In this document: one piece after another, positions 23,871 through 37,110 of the stretch
How positions within the stretch are numbered: the first letter of the stretch is position 1
Layout: each line of letters begins with the position of its first letter
Position numbers and translations under genes: made by a program
The notes under the pieces: generated by a model
Told to the model about the DNA's origin: nothing
Databases searched by the model: none
Seen by the model: the letters and a program-made list of their open reading frames with translations, nothing else
Assembly: GCA_013407085.1 (NCBI GenBank)
Contig: JACCGJ010006393.1
Coordinates: 1-64,000 of the forward strand
Length of the DNA: 64,000 nucleotides
Source of the DNA: Atriophallophorus winterbourni
Taxonomy: Eukaryota; Platyhelminthes; Trematoda; Plagiorchiida; Microphallidae
Direction: 5' to 3'

Positions 23871-26800
23871 ATTGATTGATAACTCCCACTTATGATCATA
23901 AGCCTAAGAGGTCACAGTGGTAGAATTATTAATTATATAATATAGATTCTTAGATTTCTGTATGAATTTTCCATTGTATAAATTCGATTCACACTTTCAT
24001 ATTTGCTAGAATAGCCGTCAAATTTCTATGCATCACTTCCAGAGTGTAAGTTGCCCAATCGGTTTACAATTGCTATTGATCAGAAAACTTCGATAACGTC
24101 GCCGCGATAAAAGAAGCGAAGAAATCCATGCGTCACAAGACAGTAGATTTTTTCGGACCTACAGTACACACTATTTCTCACTTTCGTATTCGACAAGAAC
24201 CAACAAAAAATATATAACCAGTTCCTAAGAAACGACACGCTTTTATTTCTTATTTTTACGGGAACATTTTGATTAATTACAAGCAATTATTAAGCAAGTC
24301 TTATTCGAACAAAAAGCATTTAAGTATTATGCCTAGCATGGCGCTATAAATTATTTCCAACGTTCGTTCACTTAGATCTCTTGTGAAAATATCACACTAT
24401 TGGTACCTACTGCTAGTTTGACGTCCAATCTTGATGCACGAATGTCATATTAAACGATTGTTTTTATTTAACTCTGCTAAATTCTGGAGCATCAATAATC
24501 TACTCGGCACTTCACCACACAAGCAAAATTAGCAAATTTTCACGCGACGTGGTGTTCGCTGCGCGAAAAAGACGTGTTTCGCCTGATTGAATGTGGACAA
24601 AATTAATTCGAGAGTAACAAAAAGCATCACAAACACACACACGAGACAAATGCAGCGCTGAATAACAGATGTGGTTGGAGCAGAGCGCGTTACGAGAATG
24701 GTGTGGACAAAAATCTTGAAATTCTACTTGCGTTTACGCTTAGAAATCATACATGATGATTATGGTTTTAGCGTGCCAGTTTTAAATTATAACTGGAGGT
24801 AATTTATAAAATGTTTTACAGTTTTATCGGCAGTTAAAAAAAGCTAATTTTTGTTGAATTCATGATTCAAGCTTAAAAAGAAGGTACATGTAGGAAGGAA
24901 CGTATCATTTAGGTAAATACAAAATTACGCATCGGCTTGAATAGAATTGGCGTGCTTTTCAGTGCGATATGGAGGTTATTTAGATGGAAAATGTTTAAGG
25001 TAAGCTCACCAAACACAAAAGTTCGTTATCTTTACAGTTCATTGGTGTTCAAGTATAAATTGTTACACCATCCGCACACTGAAGTTTATTGTGATTGCAA
25101 ACAGCCGCCTGGAATTTATTAAGTGGGCAGACCTGCAATGAGTGACAATTCTTTCGCGATTGATCACATAGCCAGAACCCCTTGCACTCCACGTCTAGTT
25201 TTAAGCCATTTCGGCAGGATTAGTGGATGCATCGAACTTAGTTAAAGTTGTAACGTTTGATCTAACGAAGACCTCACCGGTAACAACCTACGCCTTCTGA
25301 TTATTGTACACAATAAATTGGAACACGCTTTTCAACGTAACACGGCATACAAATCCAACGCAAGCACACCAATATACTTGTCCCAAAGCAGAACACTAGT
25401 GCGGCGTGAAAAATATACTCAAATTGTGTACTTATTTGCATGTACGTATTATAACCAAACGATAATATAAGTGTGTGATAAATCACATAAAATATACAAT
25501 GTTGAAATGACCATAATGCTTCATTCATAAAGCGTTAGAAGGGAATATAACGCTCGAAACAAAAAAGTTAATCCACGGAGTCTGCATAAATTACTCTACG
25601 ACCTGATCGAGTTTTTCGAAATGGGGAGGGTGAGTCAGAATGTGGGAGAGTTCAAACAAGGATGAATGCACAAAAATCTCAATGAGCCTCGAAACGGGTG
25701 TTACATGGAAAAATGTGGTACTTTCGGATCAGCTTCGGGAAAATAGTAGAGATTGCAAAACAAGGATTAGCAAGTCTCCGGACATTGGATGGTATGTGAT
25801 CATAGTTAGAAATTTGATTACGTGGTTAGTCATTTTTGGTACAACCAAATCTAGTGAGATTTGAAAAGTTTTCGATTCATATTTCAGTAGCTGTAACGAT
25901 AGTGGATCAGGGTTAGGTTAAAATTCATTTTGCACGAATTTGAAACAAGCTATCTACAATATAAGAGAGAGGATGGATGAAAGACAAATAGCAATTCGAG
26001 CCAATATGTAATTACTATAGCAAAGGCAATGCAAATCGTATCACATTTATTAGGTATTGTAAATCATAACAAATTACACACAAAACAGTTCTAACTCTTT
26101 CACAGTAGACTACAAGGTGACAACTAATGTTGGATTGCAAACCAAATGGGCTGACAATTATTATCTACTAATTTTAACGCGACAAGTGCTTTGTAACCTG
26201 AATTCATTGACTGGTCATTCGGCTAGTTTTTTCATCACAAACCAGACTGTTAAATAGGCATGGGATTTACATGGTGCTGAATCCAGCACTATCGCTACAT
26301 CCACACGGTCTTCTGTCTAAAGAATCATTTTCGAGACATAAAAGTTACTAAAATGTTGTAAAAAAGCCAAAGACAGCCAAATTGTTTTCGTAAGTGAAGG
26401 ATTTCTAATGCAAATAACCGACAGATATCGTTGCTGTGATTAAACGGGGCATTTCAGTATACGGTAGCCTGACCCGTCTGATTGCGCTGTACACCTGGCT
26501 TATAGCAGAACGCATTTTTCGGAACCTAGAATAAATAAAATGAGTTACGTAAACGTAAAACATATTTTTCATGTGTTTCGATAGCTTAGCAGAGTTGCAT
26601 TTGCTAAGCAAAATGTGGTCATCGGGCAAATGAAATTGCCATACCAGTGAAAGATTTTTGGGATATGGCGAAGACATACTGGATCGCGGCTGACAGCACC
26701 GGGCATATGACTTTATCGATGTTCAAGTTTGAAAAAAAACGCCTCAATCACGTGGTGAAATTGTAAAATTCAATATCCCCAAAATAGACAACACATCCAT

Positions 26801-29800
26801 CTGGGCGAATTCGTTAACGCCTTTGAAGAGTAGATGCATGAGCAAGATAGTGCTGGACAATAAAGATGGGGGGAAATAGTAATGCCTATAAACTACATAT
26901 ATGACCGCAGTGATATAGAAGTTAAGACGTGAGACTTAATGTGATTAGTTTCAAGGATCGCATCGCATCGCGGATAAACATTTTGAGTAATCTTGGGCAG
27001 ACGCGATTCCTCAACATACTTATATGCATAAAATGAATAAACAAAACAACGGCGTCATCGCTGTTCAGTAGATGAAAATACATCGCCTGTTTAGTACAGT
27101 GCTAACCAAATCAGAGATATGCACAAACGCAAAAGGGCCACAGTAACCTGGTACGGAAAAGTAACTAACTAGATCGATTTTATATCTGGTGTTTCGCTTT
27201 TTGCTGGTTCACATGTGAAATTGAACTGCATGCACCTTACGAGTGAAAATGTCATAGGCAAGCACAATTTTTTCTCAACTGGAACGGCATTAAACTGATG
27301 ACAATTTATTCGACCTAACAGTAGAATAAAATGTGCAATTTTACTGGTCCTCGTGATTTATCAAGTGATGTTGTATATTTTGGACAGTTAAACGTTTCTA
27401 GTAGCACTTTAAACCTTTAAACAAAGTTGCATTTTTCAAATTGTCTATGACAACCTTTGGGTCCTTGATTCATACAGTGAATCTGCGTCAGATTATCAAG
27501 GATTTTCTTATTTTAAATAAACAATGAGTTTGATAAAAAAAAACTATTAAATCGGAGTAAAATGTACAATGGGAAGAGCGATTTGGAAGAAAATTATTTC
27601 AAGTGTTCATGGGCATACGCTGGAGTTTAATTTGGTTCTAGCATCAGCGTTCGCGAAATTATCGAACAAACAACCAAGCCTCGAGCGATTTCTGACAACG
27701 TAGATTAATTAAATGCAAATTTTCACGTTTAATGGCATGACATGTTCAGTGAAATTGCGGGAGTATTCGGCCGATGCTATGGTCCAGAAGGTTATTAGTA
27801 ACCAACTTTCGTACGATAACCCAGAGCATCCTGCGAATGAAGGATATCGAGCACCGTCGTATAATTAGGATGCTTGCTCATACTTGCATGAATAATAGAC
27901 GGCGCTTTTGAGCTGGTTTCTGGCTCTTAGATGATATCTGATGGAAGCTTTCGGATCAGGGCATACGAATATTGAAATACTTTAATGGCGAATGGCACTT
28001 ATACATCCTGCTCAGTCAGGATAAAAGTGGTGTACAACGTGAAGCTGGGTCACATAATAAAATGCTGTAACTAAAAAAATCACACCCCAATTGCTTTGCT
28101 CTCAATCTACAAGATACATTTATTTCATTTAACTTTATATGGAGAATAAAGACTTTATGGTTTACTTATTGCTGAAGACAGCAGAAATTATCGTGTCTGC
28201 GAACATAGAGCAGTCGAAGGTCTCAATAGATTTATTTCTTTAAACAGCACCATTGTCTTGACAATTAAATAACACCAAAGGTGAACAACAGATTGAGAAA
28301 TCGACCGGTTTATGAACCGAAGCCAGTAGAATATGGTCATTTGATCAGCAACGAACGATTGATAGGCGATTATCGATTGTGTGTAATCGAACGGTAGACC
28401 ATGAGCGGTAGCCGAGCTGATTTCAATATTGTGAAATGTACTTCATAGATTAGACTATAAGCGGACATGAGAACATCTAAGCTGATAGTGTTCAGTCTGA
28501 GTAGTGCTCGTTAGGCATAAATATTATAAACTTGGGGCAACAGACGACGCGTGGATATTTGTTCATGAGAACGCGATTCAATGATCAAAAAATAACCTAA
28601 CCAAATTTTCCACACGCTAGTTAAAACTACTCTCACGTAGATGTTCAATGGATTAGACTCTAATATCAGCCACCATCGCAAATGTTATGAAGCTATTTGG
28701 TTTGACAGCAGAAATTAAAATCAACGTTCACAGCCTAAGTCGTGAGCTATAGCTTCTTTTCGAACCTTGAACCAATAGATGAAAGTAAGTCGATAGAAAA
28801 TTCAAGGAACGAACAGAATAAAATAAACATAACTCGAGCGATTCGCGTATCTCTGGAGTTAAAAATGTTGACATTTATAAATCCATCAGAACTATCCCAA
28901 AACAAGGACACTGAAACTGAAGAGCAGTAGAATGCAAGGAACGAAATGTGCGTCTATTCAGTCTGATTGGAATGCAGGCAAAAACGAAAAATTAAGCGAC
29001 CCAGTTTCAAATAGACAATCGATCAACCGGTAATTAATTTCATAATCCGGGTATTAAGGAAAGTGTGTGTTTAGATAACATTTGCTCGATATTTGACTGA
29101 AACTACTGTCGACTTTCAGCATCAATAGAGTAATCTAGTAATAAATCGCCAGATCAAAGGAAATCCACTAGAACTTTAAATTAGAAATGGCTGTTTTATC
29201 GAATGGAAGTGATCTGGGTACATTTAAACTCATACTTTGCCGGGTTCCGAGGCCAGGATTAGAAAGCAGGAGGATTGGGCGTAGGGATTACATTGTTTTT
29301 TAATATATCCTCAGTACAAAAACAACAACTTCTATTTTATCCAAACATCTTCTTGCAGGAGTTGATTGCTATCGGATAGGGCCAATGACGCAAGTTGATG
29401 ATAGCATCAGGAAAGCTAGCTCGATAAAAAGTGATTTTAAGACAAACATTAAAATAGGAACTTGGAGCATCGGAAGTCTACGAAATTGGGGATTCAGCGG
29501 AACTAGTTTACGAAATGAGAAGACGCAACACTAAACTGTTTTACACTGTGAAGTTAGAAGGATGGTTGGTCGGAAACATTCAGTTGGCTTGGAGTTCACG
29601 CAAGACGTGTGTTTCAATTCACATGCAAAAACAGGTGCAGTCCAAAGTTACCGGCCTTGCACTGGTGGCAGAGACGATGGAGAAAAAGTCGCACAGAATC
29701 AACAAAGCAAAACTCGTTGAACATGTTGCAATCAGTAGAGCTGTTTTCTTTCTTATCAACCACAAAAGCTTGAATGTTGACCGATCTGGACTTTCTTACT

Positions 29801-31933
29801 GATTTCAACACTAGTGCTATAGCAGTCCTTCCTTATTGACCGTAACCGACATAAGAAAAGATTCAAAAAATTTGAACTATGAAGATGAACTAGCTAAAAC
29901 AATGTCAGGCATGACATTAGGAATAAAACTGAATTTGGACCGGCCATACGCTCCGCGAAACAATCGACACTGGATTGAAACCGAAAAGGGTAAATTGAAA
30001 TTTTAGTCCAGCAGATCTATCGAAATCGAGGCGGGGCTCATCGAAACGAACAGAAGAGAGCCGGTTGCTGCATCCCTATGCTTCACTCGGAGTTCATATG
30101 ATTACGTCAAGTATGTTTAAAGGGTTTAGTAGAGAAATTGAGCTTAGTTATCAAATTGACTCTGATCCATTACAACATAACCACTTCACGTCATAGCCTC
30201 GCTAATGAAATTTAGGTGCCGGTGTAGTATGTGATCTACCTACAGGTGTCTGGTTTAGCTTGTTATCTACCTAATTATTAATAAATTGCTTTGAAATCGA
30301 TAAATATTAATATACTCGTATTGGATTGTGGGTACTTTTATGTTGCAAAAAGAGACCGAGTTACTTTAGAACCAATTATTCGAAGAGAAGTTCGAGAAGG
30401 CTGTCATCCACTCATATGAATGGCCCGACTGCTCGCCTCTAAATCGCTATTTCAATCATTCCACCTTCAACCACCAGCAAAGCTGTATTAATCATCAAGA
30501 TGGAATACATATGCAAATCATTGAACGATCTTGGTTAGAAGCCAACACTGGTATTCGCAAAAAGCTGAGAGGAGTTTTAATACACACATTGCAATCCCGG
30601 TTAGACTATACTAGCTGGAAAATTCTACGCTCAAATTAAGAAAATCTTTTTGTCGCTTTTTGAAATGATATTCACACTGTATATTGTTAAGTATGATTGT
30701 ATTAAATAAATTCTTTTCTTAGATCATATTTCTTATGTAGATTACATACTAAACCGGCAACGAAATTTATATATCGTTGCTTCAAAATTTAAACGTGGCA
30801 ACGGAAATATCGGAAAGCGACGAATTCCGAATAGATCAGCCCCAATTCATTCAATCATGGCATCGTGAACAAATAATCCATTCCTAATTGGGAAAAAATA
30901 CGGTGAGTCACGAGATTGCAGGGGGTTCAAGTAATACTTAACCTGTTGCCATGTAAACAGCTCGGATTGAGGTACCTATCGGATAACATATAAATTTAAT
31001 AAAACTATTTCTGTAAATCAATAATACCACGCATTTCCCTCCCATATAATGGACTCTTTCTCTAATATCTGACTAGGATAACCTAAAACGCTATCGTTGA
31101 AAAGAAAAGTTTGCAGTCCTACAGGACCTCTGATTGGCGACGGTATAAAACTGACTGGCCAAGGCACAGCAATCGATAACGGGGATCTAAAGCTGTCTTG
31201 AAATAGTCCTGTCAGGTACAAGCAGGTGCAGGTCAATTCTGATATGTCGCTTTGATTGGTAGCAACAGGAAACGTGGCGGTATCAGGAAAGCATTTAGCG
31301 ACTACAATGGCAGAAAACATAACAGAAGTGGAAAAGGGTAAGCTCAGAATAGAGCGGTGAGACGTGGTGAACGATACACTGAGTCGCAATGTGTCTACTA
31401 CTGAGGGTCAGTTCTCCCGTTCATACGAAAACAACATATATTATTGAGGGAAATTGTATAGCGGATAAATCATGTGTTTACAAAAGCGTTCTTCCCTGAC
31501 CTTGACTGCCTGCAAGGTCATAAAACCACGGAATGCAAGTTGAGAGGACGAAACTGAGTTGGAAGAAAAATCGACTTGACGGTTCTCCACAATCACATTC
31601 CGCAACTATGGAACAATTCTACGTGTATAGAAACGACAAAGAGAAATGCACAAGCATCGATTGAGAGAAACGGAAGAATCACATAGCGGATCAGTTCCGG
31701 TTGAGAGGGTGGGATAAGTTGGCACTGGACTTCGCACCAGGACACATGAGGCACATAAAGAACCTGGACCTAGAGAGAGAGAGAGCGATATTCCGAAACG
31801 TGAAAACGCATGAAAGACTAGCAGGTAGCGAAAAACACCAGGGAAACCGAAAGCGAAGAGCGGAGGAACGTGAATCGCATTTAACATCACAAGAGAAAAT
31901 ATTCATCTCACGAACAACGATTAGAGCAAGTCC
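23871..31933. other. Long AT-rich stretch without recognised genes
   Basis: No exon with paired splice signals, no RNA gene and no repeat shared with the rest of the window was found. The right-hand end, next to the stop codon at 31934, should contain the 3' untranslated region of the TSC22-like gene. I cannot place its polyadenylation site with confidence. Confidence 0.4.
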
Positions 31934-32194
31934 TCAAGACGACGGTTTCGAATCGGTTGGGCGTTGAGTGTTCATGCCAGACGAAGATGGGGCCTGAGAC
32001 ATTTGCTGTTGCAACTGATTCCAAACATCGCTGTTGACAAATGGTCGCAGTGCGTAGAACGCAGCTTGATAGCCTCGCAACAAGGTAAGTTCGGAATTGA
32101 GGCGATCAACCTCAGCGGACAGGCGCATGTTTTCTGAATGAAGACCTGTTAGTTCCAACTGGAAGGCATTCTCGATAGTGGAGCGAATCATTTC
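31934..32194 (-). CDS. TSC22D: TSC22-like gene, last coding exon (TSC22 box and leucine zipper)
   Basis: The acceptor caattttcttctctgacttag|GAA (32194) opens a phase-0 exon of 86 codons and a TGA stop at 31934. It begins EMIRSTIENAF, matching the family segment DLVKSHLMYAV position for position by residue class. Leucines at 827, 834, 841 and 848 form an uninterrupted heptad zipper, with Glu at 823 and 844 at conserved positions. The tail (VWNQLQQQ, then Ser/Pro/Thr) resembles the end of TSC22 proteins after the zipper. Acting as a dimeric transcriptional or signalling regulator is known for the family, not shown here. The exon can also serve short isoforms from an internal promoter, as in other animals. 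Confidence 0.88.
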   Translation of the reverse strand, partial: EMIRSTIENAFQLELTGLHSENMRLSAEVDRLNSELTLLRGYQAAFYALRPFVNSDVWNQLQQQMSQAPSSSGMNTQRPTDSKPSS

Positions 32195-32904
32195 CTAAGT
32201 CAGAGAAGAAAATTGGAAACAAGTTGAAGCTGAGTCGAACCATTCAGCTTGACCACTACAATACATTGAAATTTTTTAAAAAAATATTAAAAACCAGGGC
32301 CACATATTAAAGACCAAATTTTTTAGGATCAACTTGTCTAGTCAGCTAACGAATAAGAGACAGACGGCAAACCAAAATGTTGCTCATTCATCAAGCCAAC
32401 ACGATTACACAAGAATAAAATCCCACCAAATTCATATAACGACCTTGACAGCAGACGCAAACACACACAAACAGAAGGCGCACCAGACAACGTGCGCACG
32501 TGTATGCGCGCGCAATGAATCAATAAAGAGAATAGCTCGCATGTGTGGACGCGGGAGGAATGTCTTGTGGCGATAACGAATGATGTCGGGATGCATTTGT
32601 TCTGTCTAACGGGCTAGCCAGTTGCTAAATCCTAATGCCATCTAAGTACTGGTATTTAATTTTACCTTTGACAATGTGGTGCCCGAACGATTTTTAGTGT
32701 TGTGAGCTATCCACGAAAATAGAGAGCACGGATGAAGCGAAATGCTTCAGGAAAAGTTCTTTAATCAGTCAATACGCTCACTAAAGCGATAGCATCGTTG
32801 ACCAGGGAAAAGCATATCATTGTTAAATACAACGAACAACGATGTTCAAATAAAGAATCAGAGAGTGATTCTTGGTCAAGTGCGCAACACGCTCAAAATG
32901 ACCA

Positions 32905-33000
32905 ATGTATTGTGGTGCTCACACCCACTCCACAACTGGTTTCTGGTCTTTTGTGGTCGTCATAACGTGGAGATTGCAAGCTTTGGTTCAGTAAACCATG
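32905..33000 (+). repeat. Dispersed repeat R2, left arm of an inverted pair
   Basis: It starts ccaatgtattgtggtgctcac and ends near ctttggttcagta. Its reverse complement recurs at 33085-33190. It lies in the last intron of the TSC22-like gene. Confidence 0.75.
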
Positions 33001-33084
33001 AAACAATGGTAAACAAAATCATACTTGAATACCACTGTTAAATAAAGTTCGTACGACATTTTTTCAACATATTTCAGTGTCGTA

Positions 33085-33190
33085 TTAATCGTCGTACCAC
33101 TGAACCCAAGCTTACTGTCTCCGCCTGATGATCGTAAACAGCCAGAAACTGGTTGTGGAGTATAATTTCGGGGGATGTGAGCAACACAAT
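33085..33190 (-). repeat. Dispersed repeat R2, right arm of an inverted pair
   Basis: Its reverse complement reads ccattgtgttgctcacatcc, then cacaaccagtttctggctgttt and cttgggttcagt, matching 32905-33000. A spacer of about 85 bp separates the arms, and the right arm ends directly at the simple tail of a SINE-like copy. Confidence 0.75.
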
Positions 33191-33257
33191 GGTATGGTAT
33201 GGTATGAAAGCACAAGCCAGATCCAGGCAAAGTGCCGCACAGTCAGAGACTGCAACA
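33189..33257 (-). repeat. SINE-like repeat, 3' end only, with (TACCA)n tail
   Basis: On the minus strand it ends ggcttgtgctttcataccatacca. It is shared with the full copy at 34637-34863 as far as the gcagtctctgactgtgcggcac segment. The element is 5'-truncated and the tail marks the 3' end. It abuts repeat R2. Confidence 0.7.
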
Positions 33258-34636
33258 CAATACAAGGGATAAACATATTTCGTGTGGTGCCGAATGCCTC
33301 AGCGGCACATCAACAAGGCAATAAATAGTACGTGAACAAAGCAATTCCCAATTTACAAATAATCGGCAGTAAATTAATCCGGAGTTCATTTTAGAAGATA
33401 ACTATATAAATAGATTATTGGTGCGATCGTGCAACGAGTCCTTGATTGCAATCACGTTTGTCGATTGGCAAGTACAACTTAATTGGCCGTGTGTATGCGG
33501 AGACGACCGCATCACATCGTGTTCAACCAATTGTTACGCAAACGTACCACAACAACGTATTACACATTTTTGTGTCACGTGAAAAGTCGCATATATTAAT
33601 AAATCAACGCGCTTAAGGTTGGTACGACATACCGGTGGGTGTTATTGAACATGCTATTCCACGGCGTAGGTCAACCGAGGCACCAGAAAGAAATATCAAT
33701 AAAGATTTACGATTCAGTATCTAGAGAAAGCAGCTAGGTGGCGTTGCTATATGGTTGATAACGCCCAAAAATGCCAAATCTGAAGACGTTGTTTTATTGG
33801 TATCTGCATCTTTTCAAGTAACACAGAGTGCGCGTAACATGTAATGATGGTGCGATAAGTTGTCTACTCTCATGGTTCGTCGATTTATACTGGGTGGTTT
33901 TCTCCAGGAAACAACAGTCACTCACACCAGGCAGAACAATAGTCAAAGGTCAGACGAACATGATCTCAACCTACAGTTTTACAGATAAGGCAGAAAGATT
34001 CGGTGGAGAACCCTAACCGTGCTCATGTCTAAGCATGATTAGCATCGGTGGTCGCACACAATAAACAGGGTCACTTTATAGAGTATGGCGGGCGAGCGAA
34101 AACAACCTATTGGCGGATCTACTCATCATAGTGAACACGCTGCGGAAAACACAAATTAAGAGAACCTTGTTTTTAAAATTCCCGCAATTTTGCTTACAAT
34201 GGAGCATCGAATGTCAGAAACTTCAGACATAGAACAACAGACTGGATTAGTTGCCACCTGAGATAGCTTAGCTATCTTTCGGAAACGCTCATATATGATA
34301 CGTCTATAAAACTGATTGCTCAACAACTTTAGACGGGCTACTTTCTGCACAGCTCAGCTGATGTCGTAAAAACTTATTCAAGGCAGGTGAATGTTGGTAA
34401 AAGGATGAAATCATGTGTGGGAGCCCATGAATTGAGCATGTACAGATACACTAGGCAGGAACATCAACCCGAACTCAAGATCTTTCAATAAAAATGTTTA
34501 TTGCGTTCTCTTACGTCCAGAAGAAGCAAGCGTGACGACAAAAATAACGACTCTTGAGATGATTTGGGTGCCGCGGGCCATAAACGGAACGCAGTATTAG
34601 CCTGTGGGACATCACAATTAGCCCGATAATCGCATT

Positions 34637-34863
34637 TTTTGAAAGCACAAGCCTGATCCAGGCAAAGTGCCGCACAGTCAGAGACTGCACGTGGGCGATA
34701 TTGCTGTCAGGTTGCCCAGGCCTAGACAGATATGAGAAATAGAGAATAAAGATGGTAGTGAGACTCCAGCGTGTACTCGCATGCAGCTCACTACCGGTGG
34801 CCAATCAATTTAGCACGATGTTAGCCGCACAGCACAGAAGTGCTGCACGATTGCACATCCGTG
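34637..34863 (-). mobile_element. SINE-like element, 227 bp, with perfect 13-bp target-site duplication
   Basis: The repeat is bounded by cgataatcgcatt on both sides (34624-34636 and 34864-34876), a perfect 13-bp target-site duplication, so both ends of this copy are defined. On the minus strand it starts cacggatgtgcaatc, passes ggtagtgagctgcatgc and gagtctcactacc, and ends tggatcaggcttgtgctttcaaaa. The last 35 bp resemble the 3' end of the RTE LINE at 57478-58622, including an inverted-repeat hairpin. I see no convincing tRNA A and B boxes at its 5' end. It may be a SINE using RTE enzymes or a non-autonomous RTE derivative. It lies in the last intron of the TSC22-like gene, in the gene's orientation. 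Confidence 0.8.
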
Positions 34864-35702
34864 CGATAATCGCATTAGATTTCACAAAGCTCAATTAAAA
34901 ACCCGCATTAGATGCGCCAAACGCCCACTGGTCCCGAGGATAACAGAAGGCCTAGGCACGTAAGCAATTGACCTAAACGGAGCTTGTAAATGAACAGAGA
35001 ATGGTGATGGCTAAATAAGCTAAAAATAGCAGTAACTTATTTTACTGGAAACGCGCACATATTAATCAAATTGATTCGGCCAATATGCCCCAAATACAAA
35101 TGGGTAAGACAATGGCTCGATCAAGCGGTACCCCCATGGCCATCTGTCATATTGTGACGAACATATTCAAGAACGATTTAGTTAGCTCCCTACAGTAGTT
35201 TCACAAACATTTGTGTTTGAAGAATCTTTTGACACTGATGCAGAAATCGAAGCATTATTGAATCCATTAATTCAAGGCTAGTATTCCTGATGTTATAATA
35301 CCTGTTCTGTTTAAAGAAAGTGGGGTAAAACCTTAGCAGTACATTAGGCGACCTTCTTCTCGAGGTGTGTACGTTGGAACCCAATCCAATGAGCTGACAT
35401 GCAAAAAGGCGTGCGACAGGTCTTAGAACAGCGGTATACTTATCGGCGGTCGACAATAGATATATTCCATGGATTTCAAGAAAACGTTCAACTCAGTAGG
35501 TTAAAAAGCCATACTTAATACATTGTTGTGCAAACGCTCTACTCGTTCACAAAATGGGATTAAATACATATTTTATTCAAGGTACATGCGCGTGTTTGCT
35601 CTTCAATATTTTCCATACCATCTGAACTCTTGCACTACCCTATTGAGATTTTTATTGTACCAAGATTACATGGTACCTAAACATTCGATGATTCCTACTG
35701 AT

Positions 35703-35805
35703 GTCTAGGCCTGGGCAACCTGACAGTAGCCTAGCCAGTATGGTATGGTATGAACGCACAAGCCTGATCCAGGCAAAGTGTCACAGAGTCAGAGACTGTT
35801 ACATA
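35703..35805 (-). repeat. Chimeric SINE-like fragments in opposite orientations
   Basis: Positions 35741-35805 are a minus-strand 3' end (tatggtatggtatgaacgcacaag, tail to the left). Positions 35703-35731 (tctaggcctgggcaacctgacag) are an internal piece of the same family on the plus strand. The inverted piece lies beyond the tail, so it is not a simple 5' inversion of one copy. Both are in the last intron of the TSC22-like gene. Confidence 0.65.
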
Positions 35806-37110
35806 GTTGTGAAACTGTGACAATGCGTAAGAATCAATTTGAAAGCCTGTAAGTATTTAATTACCACCAGCAGCGCAACATAATACAAAATAGATCGCTC
35901 AAGGTCAGCAGTAAAAACCTATAAAGTTCTTAGCTGTACAGCTACTAGACAAGAATTAACGCGATTCAAAACAACATTCGTTAACTACACTCAAGGATGC
36001 TACAGAATCACCATCAGTGGCGGTATATTATTGCCTTCCACACAGCCCCATCTTGTGCGTTTCTGTTAGATACGTAACCGAAGGCGTCCTGAGTCGCTTC
36101 CAGTAACAAGACCAGGCAGAAAGAACAGGCATGAACAAATTTCTGTTTCCTGGTGAATTCTACTCTTAAAAGATGTGACTTAATATTTCACGCGTGCACT
36201 TGATTTTCCACTTCGTAATTCGCAAGCAAATGATGTATACGTTGTGTATTTAGTTTTGGTCAGATCAATGGAACGACAATTTGATATAATCCGCGCCTTG
36301 AAGGTTGGCGAATATGAAACCTCATCAATGTGCTTTTGATCCGCTCGTGCAGTCTTCCATTAAAGTTAAATCAGATTCATAGACAGATAGAAGAGGAGAA
36401 TCTATTTCACCAAAGGTTGCGCTGATAGCAACGACGAGATTGTTCGTTTTGCCGGTGTACTGCCAATGTACGTTAACAGGGTAGTGACACTGAAAGAAAC
36501 CACCACCTTTCTGAATGACAAAACATCAAACAGCTGAGCAAACAAGAAACATAAAAGAAAACCAATGTGCTTTTGTCGGTCCAGATAGTCATGATATTTG
36601 TTGTTTGCTATGCTACACGACTATATATACGCTAGAATCCGAGACCCTGTTTTTTATATCAAACAACAAAGGACGCTGATACAGCAGTAACCATTAACAA
36701 TCAATAGCTTGTTGTTGAGATATGATAATATGGCAATTCAGGGAAAAGACGGTGCCGCAGTTATGGGAGCTTTACTTGGAATAGCGAATGGGGTTTAGGC
36801 AAAAGATGATGAAACATCGACTGCAGCGAGGGCTTATCGACAGCTCACTTCAAGTTGTAATCAATATAGTAGTTTATACCCTATCAATTGGAAAGTACCG
36901 TAAAAGATGAGTGTGAATATATGTGTAAGCGACGCCAGGAAGTTTAAACAGAAAGCTTTCGAGAAATGCGATTACCTAGATGACGAAACCGAGCGAAATT
37001 ACTGGATGCATACACATGAAAATTTGGCAAGAAGTTAAAAATGCAAGAAGCGTTTAATGGTGACTTTCGGTTAACAAGGCAATGTTCTACACGAGAATGA
37101 AATCACTTAC

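Noticed and set aside
29515..29802. 95-codon plus-strand frame
   Set aside because: No domain, no splice signals, and an overlapping frame on the other strand; consistent with chance.
31018..31389. 123-codon minus-strand frame downstream of the TSC22-like stop
   Set aside because: It looks like a chance frame in the 3' flank: no recognised domain and no acceptor or donor that would connect it to the gene.
36721..37080. Short protein-like patches in the third intron of the TSC22-like gene
   Set aside because: Stops interrupt every frame and no acceptor-donor pair with fitting phase was found, unlike the 46-nt exon next to it.
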